From NCBI GenBank assembly GCA_001600875.1, contig BCLD01000021.1, positions 135,445 to 165,478 of the forward strand: a DNA stretch of 30,034 nucleotides. Reading direction: 5' to 3'. Under the pieces are notes generated by a model. The model worked only from the letters and a program-made list of their open reading frames with translations. It had not been told where the DNA came from and searched no databases. How positions within the stretch are numbered: position 1 is the first letter of the stretch; each line of letters opens with the position of its first letter. Of this stretch, positions 19,745 to 29,169 are shown piece by piece. Both the position numbers and the translations under genes were made by a program. This DNA comes from Solicoccozyma terricola (lineage: Eukaryota > Basidiomycota > Tremellomycetes > Filobasidiales > Piskurozymaceae).

Positions 19745-21736
19745 ATGTACCATTCCACAATTTCGTCAGTTGATCGGCAGCAGGTTCCTCCATGTAAGTA
19801 GGTGGGTCGAATTATCATCATGGCGCAAGAACCGTTTGAGCGCCTCTCGAACTGGCGGACAGTGTGGCCATACCTTTGATTCCCATCATATATTACCAGA
19901 GGCAGATCCGGCGTTTCCTTTTCCACTTCCCCTGAAAACTACATACACCCTCCTCTGGCATCGCTTGTGTTTTACATCGATTCGAGTTACTTGACAGGTG
20001 TTACGTTGAAACCAGCGAGAAAGGATTGGGCGATAGATATCAAACAAGTAAGTACATCTTATCGTTCCCGTCATATCATCCAGCCACAATATGACTGCTA
20101 TCCACTGCAGATTCATACTCGTACATTGCCCAGTCCAATCCAACTCCCTTCTCTCTACTCGGCTCTATATCCACTGATCCCTCCCTCCTCTGCTCAAGAT
20201 CCGTCCGTTTAGGGGGAAGTTTTCAGGTGAGCTTGCGTCCCTTGATGAAAACTTTGGATTCTCTTCCGACCTGCGGATGTACTCGCAATGGCAGGTACTT
20301 GAATGAATGAGGCGAGGGATAAGCCACACCTCTTTGTCAGACTTCTGGGGTGATACCGTCGGTCTGAATGGCAGTAGGGGCGGCAGCTGCCGCCGGGTTC
20401 ACTGAGCGGGAAGGTCGTCAACTGGAGCGACCTCGGCCACCATAGTGACGGTAGTGGAGCCTTCTTAGATGCCGGAGCAGTGACATCAGAGCGAGTCCAT
20501 GTGTGTGAGATGACAATGTATACTCCGGAAGACTTGGTCTAATACAGTGTGGAGGAGAAAGGGTCTTCTACCGTCTGAACAGGAGGACTCCGTATGTATT
20601 CTTGCAGCGCAAGATAGGAAGTGAACCAAATGCCCCGTAGGAGCGTAGATGATCGGATAGACCGTCCCCGGTACCGGCAGTGTCGGCGTGACGGTTTGGA
20701 GTCGGTCGTTGGTAGGAACGTTCCTGGTAGCGGCGCTTTTGGTTGGAGGATGTATTCGGTATCGGTCAAAGAACCTACGTTGCTCCAACGTTGCTCCAGT
20801 GTGTGGGAACCTTCAAACTCTTCACCAACATTGACTAACCGGCATCTCCCACCACAATTCAACCAATCACTTGTTATCCACGTCACACTGTCTGCATGGC
20901 AAGGTCTGAATCCGACAGCAAGGTTCCCTAACATCCGTCATCTGTTTAGTAGTTCACCTATAAGTGTTGATACCGATACCGACCCTTAGGGACAAGACCC
21001 GGCACCTGACAACAGTGGGTCGACCTGCACTGTGGAATGCTTCTCAAATGAGCAACTTAACTGCCATTAACCCTTCGCCAATGTGGGTATCACTCAAGAC
21101 ACTACACCACACCCTCAAACTATAGGCTATTCTGCCGGGTCCATATCTCGAGACTGCATCCGTGCAGCACTGTCGAGAAATTGAGGGAGGTCAGACAGAG
21201 GTCCAGCATGCACTGAAGATTGCAAACACTTACGTAGTCTCCATACCATCAACCGTAGTGACGAAATTGTACGGCGAGATACCGGCGTTAGCAACCACCA
21301 TTCCGGCTTAACAAGAATTATAGAGGGGGATAATAGCTCTCTGGAACACACCCTACCCCAGCTGCAGATACATCTATGGCAATGTAGTTGGAGATCTTGA
21401 TCTGACTTTGTGGAGGCGTCTTGAAAATTTTCCAAAAATTCGGCATCCGCTCTGACCACTCCAGATGAGAGCATTTGCTATCAATCTATTAACAAAATAG
21501 GGGTCTTGCAAGTGCATTGATGCATCCGCGGTATTCCTGAAGGGCTAACTTCCATATCCAGGTAGCATGAGCCATGGGAATGTCATTTCACCCCCATTTG
21601 GGGAGGGCCATGGCGGATGTGGGATCTGTCCGATTGCCATGCCTTTTGCACTGGCAACATGGTCCACATCCAGAGCTACGAATCTTGGCGGGGGCAAAAT
21701 TCGAGGTGAGATCGTCCATTTTGGAGCATTCAAACT
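19745..21736. other. Region without a recognisable gene
   Basis: A possible exon on the plus strand, about 19999-20047, reads GVTLKPARKDWAIDIKQ between a CAG acceptor and a GTAAGT donor, but I cannot name the family. Minus-strand frames between 20486 and 20934 (one reading TLPVPGTVYPIIYAPTGH) are also unrecognised. Otherwise nothing seen. Confidence 0.45.
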
Positions 21737-22011
21737 GCTGGAAACCCCCTAGACATGATCATTCGCTCAAGAGCTGTTAATGGGGGAGGTAGCCCTGAGT
21801 GGTAGCTACCTGGGGATACCCTAGCATAAGAGGGTCGCATAGGGTGGTGTTGGCATGAACCCGTCTGGCGAGGTGTTTTGGGCCCTTTTTTCCACCCTTG
21901 TAACCGCTGGGAGACCCTCTAGACGTGAGCATTCGCTCATGAGCCGTTAATGGTGCCCGTAGCCCTCGGTGGTGGCTATCCGGTGGTACCTTAGCATAAC
22001 GAGGTCCTTAT
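21737..22011. repeat. Tandem duplication, period about 169 bp
   Basis: GCTGG...CCCTCTAGACGTGAGCATTCGCTCATGAGCCGTTAATGG-type sequence at 21906-22011 repeats 21737-21840. Shared parts include ATTCGCTCA, the GTAGCCCT block and CTTAGCATAA. Noncoding and diverged. Confidence 0.75.
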
Positions 22012-22091
22012 GACTCCCTTGACGCCATCGGGCTTGGCAAACCTTTTCGCGCTCAAAATTCCCCTGCGGGGCGGTGGCGAATGCTAATCTT

Positions 22092-22285
22092 TTAAGGTTG
22101 GGGCCCGGTGGCAAGGCCTAGGAGCTGCAAACGAGCATAATGGGCCATTACGCTCATATTATGCTCGGAGGATAGAGTAAGGGTGGGGCGAGGCCTAAAC
22201 CAATCAAGGTTTGGCCCGGTGGCAAGGCATGGGGGCTGCAAACGATAATGGCCCGTTATGCTTGGAGGATAGAGTGATAGAGTAA
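22092..22285. repeat. Tandem duplication, period about 112 bp
   Basis: Copies begin at about 22094 and 22206. Both contain GGCCCGGTGGCAAGGC, GAGCTGCAAACGA or its variant, an imperfect palindrome around ATAATGGGCCATTA, and GGAGGATAGAGT. Ends where the ATF1-like copy begins. Confidence 0.8.
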
Positions 22286-22519
22286 GTTCCTCTCGACCTC
22301 GAATTCCGCCTCCAACTCACGTTCCCCATCAACACTCCCCCCTTTCTCAATCATAACAGGACTTCGAGCGTTCTCTTCCTCCACCTTCTCTCCCCCATTC
22401 TCAACCCCAGTCTCTACACCACTCGCCGCCGCTTTCTTCGGTGACCGACCAACACTCCCCGCTGATGAACTCTTCGACATCGTTCTGGAACGAGGAATAG
22501 TAGATGATGATGTTTGCGT
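22286..22519 (-). pseudogene. Inverted partial copy of the ATF1-like gene's 5' exon
   Basis: Minus strand reads MSKSSSAGSVGRSPKKAAA, then VENGGEKVEEENARSPVM and ELEAEFEVERN, nearly identical to 29194-29430 on the plus strand, apart from a handful of substitutions and one 3-bp indel. Similarity stops sharply at both ends: at 22286 it meets the 112-bp tandem repeat, at 22519 a telomere-like motif. No other ATF1 exon follows. A translocated fragment, not a gene. Confidence 0.85.
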
Positions 22520-22583
22520 TTAGGGTCCCTAACCCCAAAACTAACCGTAACCGTAACCGTAACCGTAATCGTAATCGTAACCG
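22520..22583. repeat. Telomere-like motif and TAACCG hexamer array
   Basis: TTAGGGTCCCTAACCCC at 22520-22536 joins TTAGGG and CCCTAA head to head. It is followed by seven hexamers at 22542-22583: four TAACCG, two TAATCG and one TAACCG. A variant telomere-like interstitial array; whether it derives from telomere DNA is inference. Confidence 0.6.
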
Positions 22584-22928
22584 GACCGAACGCTTTGAAG
22601 CTCATTATCTCGTGCATGCTTCTGGGTGGTCATGAGCGTCAGTGATAGATCGATGTGGGACCAGGGAGGTGGGTTGTCGAAGGAGGCGGTGTGGTAGAGA
22701 GGACAGGAGTGGTAGAGAGGAGATGGCGTGGTAGAGCATAGGCTGAGGACTTATTGGTCCCTGTGGCTGCTTGCCACCATGTGCAGCCGACCGACCATAG
22801 TGGGCTGCTTCTCGTGGAGGGTGCTTCGGTGTGATAATCGCTAAACTTACAACTCGTGGCAGGGCAAAGGTCTATACGTATCTCAACTGCCGCATCAAAC
22901 CAGACAAACACACCTGTCACATAGTGCC

Positions 22929-23122
22929 TGTTGAAATAACCGTGTCTTTAGAGCGCTCTATCACTCCGGACAGTAGGATACTCCTACGGACAATCGGACA
23001 ATTGCCCGGAGGAACAGTATCAGGTCAACCATTGTCCTCAGCTGTCTCTTTGACTATAAAGATCCAGGGAATGTCGATCCAGAGGTGTACTTTTGTAGAG
23101 AGAACAACCATTTCATTTGTCA
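22929..23122 (+). mobile_element. LTR family 3, second copy
   Basis: 194 bp, TGTTGAAATAACCGTGTC to TTTCATTTGTCA, very similar to 16303-16497. Flanking five-mers are GTGCC and CCGCC, matching at only three positions, so the target duplication has decayed or the copy has recombined. No internal region attached. Confidence 0.85.
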
Positions 23123-24000
23123 CCGCCTTCTAAATGAAATGCACTCGGAGCTGTCGGCGATGGGACAGCAGTTCTTGAGACGGTCGAGTAGGTTGACTTT
23201 GGCGTCGGAGCTCCTTGTGGACACCGCACCGGAAGTTCGTTCCAAGGCTGGATAAGACAGGTCCTTTCTCCCTGCAGTCTTTGTTCTGGCCCGAACGGAA
23301 AGGCTGTAAAGACAGGCTGTCTTTTCGAGGCGCCTATTGTAGCCGTACGCTTAATTAAAGACGACCGAAGAAGGCATACGAAAATCAAGGGCAATAGATA
23401 GTCAAAGGGCTGGACGGAATTGGCATTGACCTATAAGCGTCTGAAGGTGTCGGGGTTTCAATAGCATTCCTAGAGAGGACCATCTATTTCCCCGTCAGCC
23501 AACAAGTGTGCTGGATTGTCAACGAACAGCGTTTTCGTTCACAGGACTCCGAACTGCCAACGAATCCTCCTTTAAGTCGATAACCTGGAAGAATACTGGT
23601 AGAATGACGGTTGGTCCCTGATTCGGGTTGTTCTATTCACGCCAGTTAGTATTGATCGCCTCGCTAAGCCTATCTTTGACCGACATAAGAATTCCTCTGT
23701 TCGCGTGCCTTGGTCAGGTGGTGTGTGCTGCCGAGTCACGTGGTTGCATTGCCCCTTCGGCGAGTGGAAAAGTCTCGACCTTTTGGGAAGAGGAAGAAAT
23801 GGAGTGACGAGATAAAGGAGAGCGAGGCAAGCGTGTCAGCGTCTTCATCCAGTCAGTCCATCTATCTTAAACGAAGGTATTCAACACCTCAGAGGTGAGC
23901 GCACAACATGGGGGACACGTAGCTTGCACGGTCAAATAGCCAGGTTGACCTGTGAATCCGTCGTGTTAGGTTCGCAGCTAACACATAAGTTTCATCCTCC
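23123..24000. other. Intergenic region upstream of the metallothionein gene
   Basis: Contains the palindrome AAAGACAGGCTGTCTTTT at 23308-23325. No gene recognised. The last few hundred bases would include the metallothionein promoter; I could not confirm a copper-response element. Confidence 0.5.
23308..23325. repeat. Dispersed palindrome copy
   Basis: AAAGACAGGCTGTCTTTT, perfect 18-base member of the palindrome family. A single copy with no obvious partner at 106 bases. Confidence 0.8.
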
Positions 24001-24049
24001 ACACAATGCCTTCGTGAGCTAACGTCTCTCTGAGTGGCGTGCAACCTCC

Positions 24050-24819
24050 GCTCATCCTCTGCGTTTCTGTGTTTGTCGCCGACTGTCGATATCCAGAGCG
24101 ACTTCACAGCATCACTGCGCGTACGTTCCCTTTCGCTCCACATCAAAACCGCAGACTCCACAGACGCTTACCTTGATCCAACCCTCCGTTACCTCCACTT
24201 CTGTGAACCTTCTATTCCCGTGCACATCGTTCTCCTCTCTTCGTCTGTCTTGACACACCCACCACTCGAACGTCTTACCTCCGCCGGTGCCACTCCTCCC
24301 CTCCTCCTCCTCCTCCTCCTCCTCCTCCTCCTCCTCCTCTTCCTCCTCCTCCTCCTCTGTGCGATCCTCTCGTCGGCTATCAACCACTCTATGCCAGCTG
24401 CGGAGACGTATGCACATGCGTGGACTGCCAATGCCCGGAAACCACCCCGCCGGCTCCCAAGCACCACTGCGCGTGAGTGTTGCTCGTGTTCTTTCGTGCT
24501 CATCGCCCTGAGCGTCTGGTACGGTTTCGCTGACACATCAGAGTTCATTAACAGGTGTGGAGATGTATGCGAGTGCGTGGACTGCCAATGCCCTGAAATC
24601 ACTGAGCCAGTTGCCAAGCAGTCATGCGCGTGAGTCGTGTGCTTTGCCTGTGTTTGTTTCCGAGGTCGTCGTCCTCGTCGTCCTGAGCGTCGGCTAGAGT
24701 TTCCGCTGACACATGAGAGTCCATTAACCAGGTGTGGAGACAACTGCGCTGACTGCGCGGCTGAATCGTGTAACTGCAAAGACTGTTTATGCAAGGTTTG
24801 CAAGGCCAAGGCCGCGTGA
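24050..24819 (+). CDS. Modular Cys-rich metallothionein (copper metallothionein type)
   Basis: Metallothioneins chelate Cu(I)/Zn(II) in the cytosol through Cys thiolates. Three clear exons: 24398-24472 (75 bp, CGDVCTCVDCQCPE...HHCA), 24555-24629 (75 bp, CGDVCECVDCQCPE...QSCA) and 24732-24819 (CGDNCADCAAESCNC, KDCLCKVCKAKAA, TGA). Introns 24473-24554 and 24630-24731 are GTGAGT...CAG and all junctions have the same phase, so modules add without frame loss. A probable further upstream exon ends at 24120 (CVC...HHCA then GTACGT); its intron would run to 24397 and contains the CTC repeat. The start codon could not be placed, so the left border is approximate. Cryptococcus copper metallothioneins are also built from repeated Cys modules, which supports the family; the metal is inferred. 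Confidence 0.8.
24299..24358. repeat. (CTC)n microsatellite in a metallothionein intron
   Basis: About 19 CTC units with one interruption. On the minus strand it makes artificial poly-Glu or poly-Arg frames. Confidence 0.9.
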
Positions 24820-24926
24820 ATTGATGGGGAGTAGCTTGTCTCTGAATAATAGGGAGCTCTGTCCGTTGTGAAACTGTGTTCCGGATTGTCGGGATGCATG
24901 AAGGCCGTCCCAGGGGCTGTCAACAC

Positions 24927-25145
24927 TGTTCGACAAAGGTTGTAGGCAGGTGAAGGTATTGGATATGGGTGCTTCTTCAATACAACGACGATCTCTAGCT
25001 CGCTTACCCTGATTATATAGATGCAGGAGCGGCTTTAGAACAACAGAGAAGTCGGTTCCCTTCTGCCTAAGTCAACAATAGTGTTGTTGACCTATAACAA
25101 AGGAATGCACTGAGATCCGTTGCCTGTCCAGTGAAACTTAGAGAC
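24927..25145 (-). mobile_element. LTR family 2 fragment, minus orientation
   Basis: Matches the reverse complement of the 3' two thirds of the LTR at 19423-19744, from TGTTCGACAAAGGTTGTAGG through TTCTGCCTAAGTCAACAATA to GAGATCC. The LTR 5' end is missing. Lies about 100 bp downstream of the metallothionein stop and may supply or disturb its terminator. Confidence 0.8.
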
Positions 25146-25190
25146 AATGGGGATTACCCTTTCTAAGGGAATGACATTCGGAAAGCATGG

Positions 25191-25276
25191 GCAGAAGGGT
25201 AACCGATTGCCCTATTGTTCTATTCCGCTAATGGTCTATAAGACCTGCAAGAGAGCTGGAGTAGTCGTTGTAAGAA
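25191..25276 (+). mobile_element. Diverged LTR family 2-related fragment
   Basis: GCAGAAGGGTAACCGATTG, CCTATTGTTCTA and TAGTCGTTGTA occur in the same order as in LTR family 2, in the opposite orientation to the adjacent fragment. Probably a related LTR subfamily. Confidence 0.55.
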
Positions 25277-26090
25277 NAGAACTCACCACATTACATTACA
25301 ATCATCTGCCCCTAATCTTATCCAAATAACTGTCGTGATGTGTGTCATTTCTTATCTCTCCCTTCNTTGTACATCGAGTTTGACGAAACTATATGGTGCT
25401 ATTACAATGGCATCTGTAACCTTTGCCGTGTTACGGCCATGCACTGNCATGTTGTGGCATCGTCACGATACNGCATTGACCAATTCCAATAATAGGGAGC
25501 CGAGAATTGAAGAAGCATCGAGAACATGGAGAGTGCTGTTGATATCGCCAACGCCAACTCCACCGCCACCGCCACCCGGTTGCTGATAACCAACACCGCG
25601 GGCCAGGTTCCCAAAACGTCATAGCGCGCGGGCTCACAACGAATCTGCCCTGCGTTTCCGTTCGAACCATTACCCCCAAGCATGTTCAGCGGATGCTGTC
25701 CTGGCCATCCACTATCCACACTCTAGCTCTTATCCTCGATGTCGTCATCGTCCCTTCTACCCTCCAACTCGAAACAGTCTATGCGATCGTACGTTCCCGT
25801 ATCGTTACAATGCANCTCGACATGCACACCACGACCAACCAAGGCTCCTCCGCAGCCCCCACCACCAGAGAAACCTGCTTGCAGATAGATACACAAGGCA
25901 GAGGCAGTTATGGGTGGTTCCCGCGGTGGNATTTGCACAGTGCAGACGTCTTGGTCCCCGCTGACTCTCCGCCCACTTCCAATTTCACTGTCCATGCGAN
26001 AGGACAGGCTGTCTTTTCATGGGTTCCAACCTAAGCTCACACTCGCCCTGGTGAGCGACAAGCNAAGAATTCAGAAACTGCGTTTGACAT
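25277..26090. other. Region without a recognisable gene, with ambiguous bases
   Basis: Single Ns begin here and recur to the end of the window. A block around 25355-25420 (TTGTACATCGAGTTTGACGA) resembles the putative copia family 1 LTR at 16565-16745. Palindrome copy AGGACAGGCTGTCTTTT lies near 26000-26016. No gene recognised. Confidence 0.45.
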
Positions 26091-26092
26091 GT

Positions 26093-26660
26093 GGGAGGTG
26101 TTGCAGCAAAACATCTCCTTCGATACCTGCGTGGTACCTCCGACCTCTGCTTGACATTTGATGGGACATCAGGCAAGCGAATTGCGCTTGGGTATGCAGA
26201 CGCAGACTGGGGAGTATGTTTGGACACTCGGCGATCAACTACTGGCTATCTCTTCAAGACATTTGGAGGACCAGTAGCTTGGAAATCACGACGTCAATCC
26301 ACTACCGCNCTCTCCACCATGGAGGCGGAATACATGGCCTCGGCCGATGCAACAAGGCAAGCTATCTGGCTCCAACTTCTCCTTGAAGACCTCGGACAAG
26401 GAATATCAGGACCACTACCTATCCTAAATGATAACAACGCGGCAATCCTACTCACCAAGAACCCCGTCAATCATGATCGCTCCAAGCACATTGACATTCG
26501 CCATCATTTCCTCAGGGACAAGGTACTCGATAACACTGTGTAATTATTGCACGTCCCTACAGAGGACAACCTCGCAGATATCCTCACCAAACCTNTAGGC
26601 TCTGACGTCTTCACAGGTCTTCGTACAAGGATGGGGATTGAGACGGCACCGACAAGGTAG
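26093..26660 (+). mobile_element. Copia family 1: RT end and RNase H fragment
   Basis: Reads AAKHLLRYLRGTSDL, GYADADWGVCLDTRRSTTGY (first RNase H Asp), STMEAEYMASADATRQAIWL (Glu), LNDNNAAILLTKNPVNHDRS (Asp), IDIRHHFLRDKVLDNTV and, after TAA at 26541-26543, TEDNLADILTKP to a final stop near 26658. The TAA replaces a GAA present in the copy at 16852-17042. Start is truncated near the palindrome at 26000, and the 3' end passes directly into gag/protease sequence instead of an LTR. Confidence 0.85.
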
Positions 26661-26749
26661 TGCGGCAGTCTGGATGACGTGGTCTTACGCGGCTTTGCAC
26701 CATTTTGGCCTGGATGCCAAAACCCAGCTCTCTTGCCTCCCACGCTTTA

Positions 26750-27300
26750 AGGTGAAGCAAGGTGGTGANGGGAAATACAAGGGGAACAGGCAGCTTAGAC
26801 CCGACAAGAGTGCGTGGTGTGACCACCATCAGGCGCATGGCCACAACACCAACAACTGTCGCTATCCGCCNAACAGAAGATCCAACAAGCCGACACTGCA
26901 AAACACTATCAGCATTTTCGCTGTCGGCAAACATGGNTGCTGCCACCATCACAGCTCCATCAACCTTCCTAGCTCACACGGCTATCACACACGAGGTACT
27001 CCTTACCGACTCCTCCGACACCACATGGTGCATGACAAGCGACTGCTCACACGGTTGGCTCCTCTCACCAAACATTCTCGGATTACAGTCGGTAATGGAG
27101 CTACTATCACAACAACTGCGGCTGGGGGTCTCCGAATCCGTCATACCACCCTTGACAATGTCCTACATGTCCCTGCTCTAGGTCGCAACCTCCTCAGTGT
27201 CGGCCAAGGCTCCGGGAATCAACAGTGGACGTTTGCCGAGGACAGGGGCTTCCAAGGCCAAGACAACAAAATGCTTCTCACTGCCAGTCCATGCATGTGA
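26750..27300 (+). mobile_element. Copia gag zinc knuckle, protease and pre-integrase fragment
   Basis: Reads KSAWCDHHQAHGHNTNNC (zinc-knuckle-like), then in another frame LTDSSDTTWCMTSDCSHG (degenerate aspartic protease region, DSS where DSG is expected), then back in the first frame ITVGNGATI, LDNVLHVPALGRNLLSVGQG and a diverged tail ending with TGA at 27300. Two frame changes show decay. It is the 5' part of a polyprotein lying downstream of the 3' part, so the order is inverted relative to a normal element. Confidence 0.8.
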
Positions 27301-29169
27301 AGGCCATCGCGTGCAAACAGGAATGACTCCCCCATGGCTTTCGGCAAGTCAACAATGTAGCAGAAATTCACGCGATACAAAGGGAGTGCGAAGATATGTT
27401 CACCGAGGTTTGATTCGCAGGCTCGNACAATGCGACCGTCAGAAGCTCACGCCAATGTCTTTTTTGCCGGACGAACTGCAATATCGTTTGTAATCACGGC
27501 GTTCTCATATGACTTCCAGTCACCTGGTGGGGGACCCCACGACACTGGACCCAAATGTCTGAAATTTGAAGCATGACTATCCTATTTTGAGTGCCGAATT
27601 AAGCGATGTCTAATATTTTGNAACGCTGAGAGCTTGAGATCGATCATCCATGGCTTGCAGGTCCTGGAAGCGGTACAATATACCTTCGGCGGTCCCCGCG
27701 GAAGCTATGGCGACATCCTCTGCTGAGGCAGAGGGTGCACGACAGGAAACCGTGGACAGACGTTCCTCTTGGATGCCAGCAGCTTGCGCCGCGTGATTCA
27801 CTTNCGAAAAGTCTTTCAGGACCAGTGCTTCGAGCAGGACGGCTGCCTTGTTCCAGGCGNAGTTTCGACTTTGTTGTCGCTGGACTAAATGATGTTTGCC
27901 TTGGACTGCCGCTGGCGTGGTGCATGAACGACTTCACGGGCATCGCTGTAGTTCTCCTGATCCTCGTGTAAAATAATCTTGTTTGATAATCTAATCATAG
28001 AATCCTATTGCACCATGCCTAGCACAGTTCAGATAGATGCTCTCGAAGCCTCCCAGTTTGGTTTGAAAAAGCTTATGGGCCATTTCTAATTGGGTATATA
28101 TGCCTCGGGATTCCGCGCGATCGTAGCCCCCGCGCTGTTGAATATCCGCGCCGCGCCGCCCGAGCCGGAGAAGAAACACGTCCCAGCTTAATGGCGTCAT
28201 CGTCACCGGAACCAGCTCACAAAATCTTCGTAAACCCATTCAATCATCTCCTACAATCCCGACTAACTCTGATTTCTGCGAAAACGTCATACCACTCTTC
28301 CATCTTCCAAGCATTCTACCCAACAAACAAACATCCTACAACTGAATTTGTTTAAGAATTCCTACACTGGGTCGTTGACATCATCACTTCGAAAACCCCA
28401 CCTACCTCTACATCATCCAGTCGTCATCAATTTATAACATTCTAAGGACTCACTTGGCATTTGCCCATTTAGCGGAAAGGATCGGCATCACCACTCCCAC
28501 GGTCAGCTGAATCGGAGATGGTGTCGTCACTCGATTCAGGTACGTCCGGCTGATCATTTCATTTTCCTTTGGGCATGGCAAGGTGTGGGATGGGAGGCGG
28601 GATCCTATCTCAACTCAGATCCTACCTCAACTCAGGTCTCAATCCCTATGTCAAACTGAATNGAGATAGTTAAAACGGTGNTGGTTGGATTTATCGACTA
28701 TCATCGTTCATGGATCCAACCACTTATCCTCGTCCGTGATGTCGAAGGATCGCACCATATCACGGACGATGATATCCGGTTCATTTCGACAATGACGAAT
28801 GACTCGAGGTTGGCTTGGTAGAGGCAGGTGATGAGTCGTTAGGANGTGATGTCGGAGTTGGAAAATTTAATGGAATTCATCCTTCGCTTCTTGGTTGGGG
28901 TTCCGCTTACTTCCCCACCCTGCTGCGCTTGTTCTGAAATGGATCTGAAGGAATTAAGATGGATTTGAGGAGCTTATGGAAGACTGACACTTTCTTGATT
29001 TTGGATACTCGATTGATTGAAACAGATTGAAAGAGAAAAATCAAGAACGACCCCAAAGCGGTCAAGACAACGAGGNTGGTTGGCAAGAGGTTACTTTNTT
29101 ACAATAATGCTAGCACAAACGCCAAACAAGCTGATTGCGTCTTTCTTCCCATCACAGACCCTCTCAGCA
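27301..29169. other. Region mostly without recognisable genes
   Basis: One plausible minus-strand coding stretch, about 27925-27610, reads AWNKAAVLLEALVLKDFS, VNHAAQAAGIQEERLSTV and ILYRFQDLQAMDDRSQAL; I do not know the family. A 58-codon plus frame from 28191 (MASSSPEPAHKIFVNPFNHL) is open but unsupported. A 17-bp direct repeat (ATCCTATCTCAACTCAG-like) is near 28602-28638. The right end should be the promoter and leader of the ATF1-like gene. Confidence 0.4.

Noticed and set aside
20539..20934. 131-codon minus open frame
   Set aside because: No similarity recognised and it overlaps another open frame on the opposite strand with equal support.
24189..24980. Long minus-strand open frame with poly-Glu/poly-Arg
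   Set aside because: It is the antisense of the metallothionein exons and of the CTC microsatellite; composition and position explain it.
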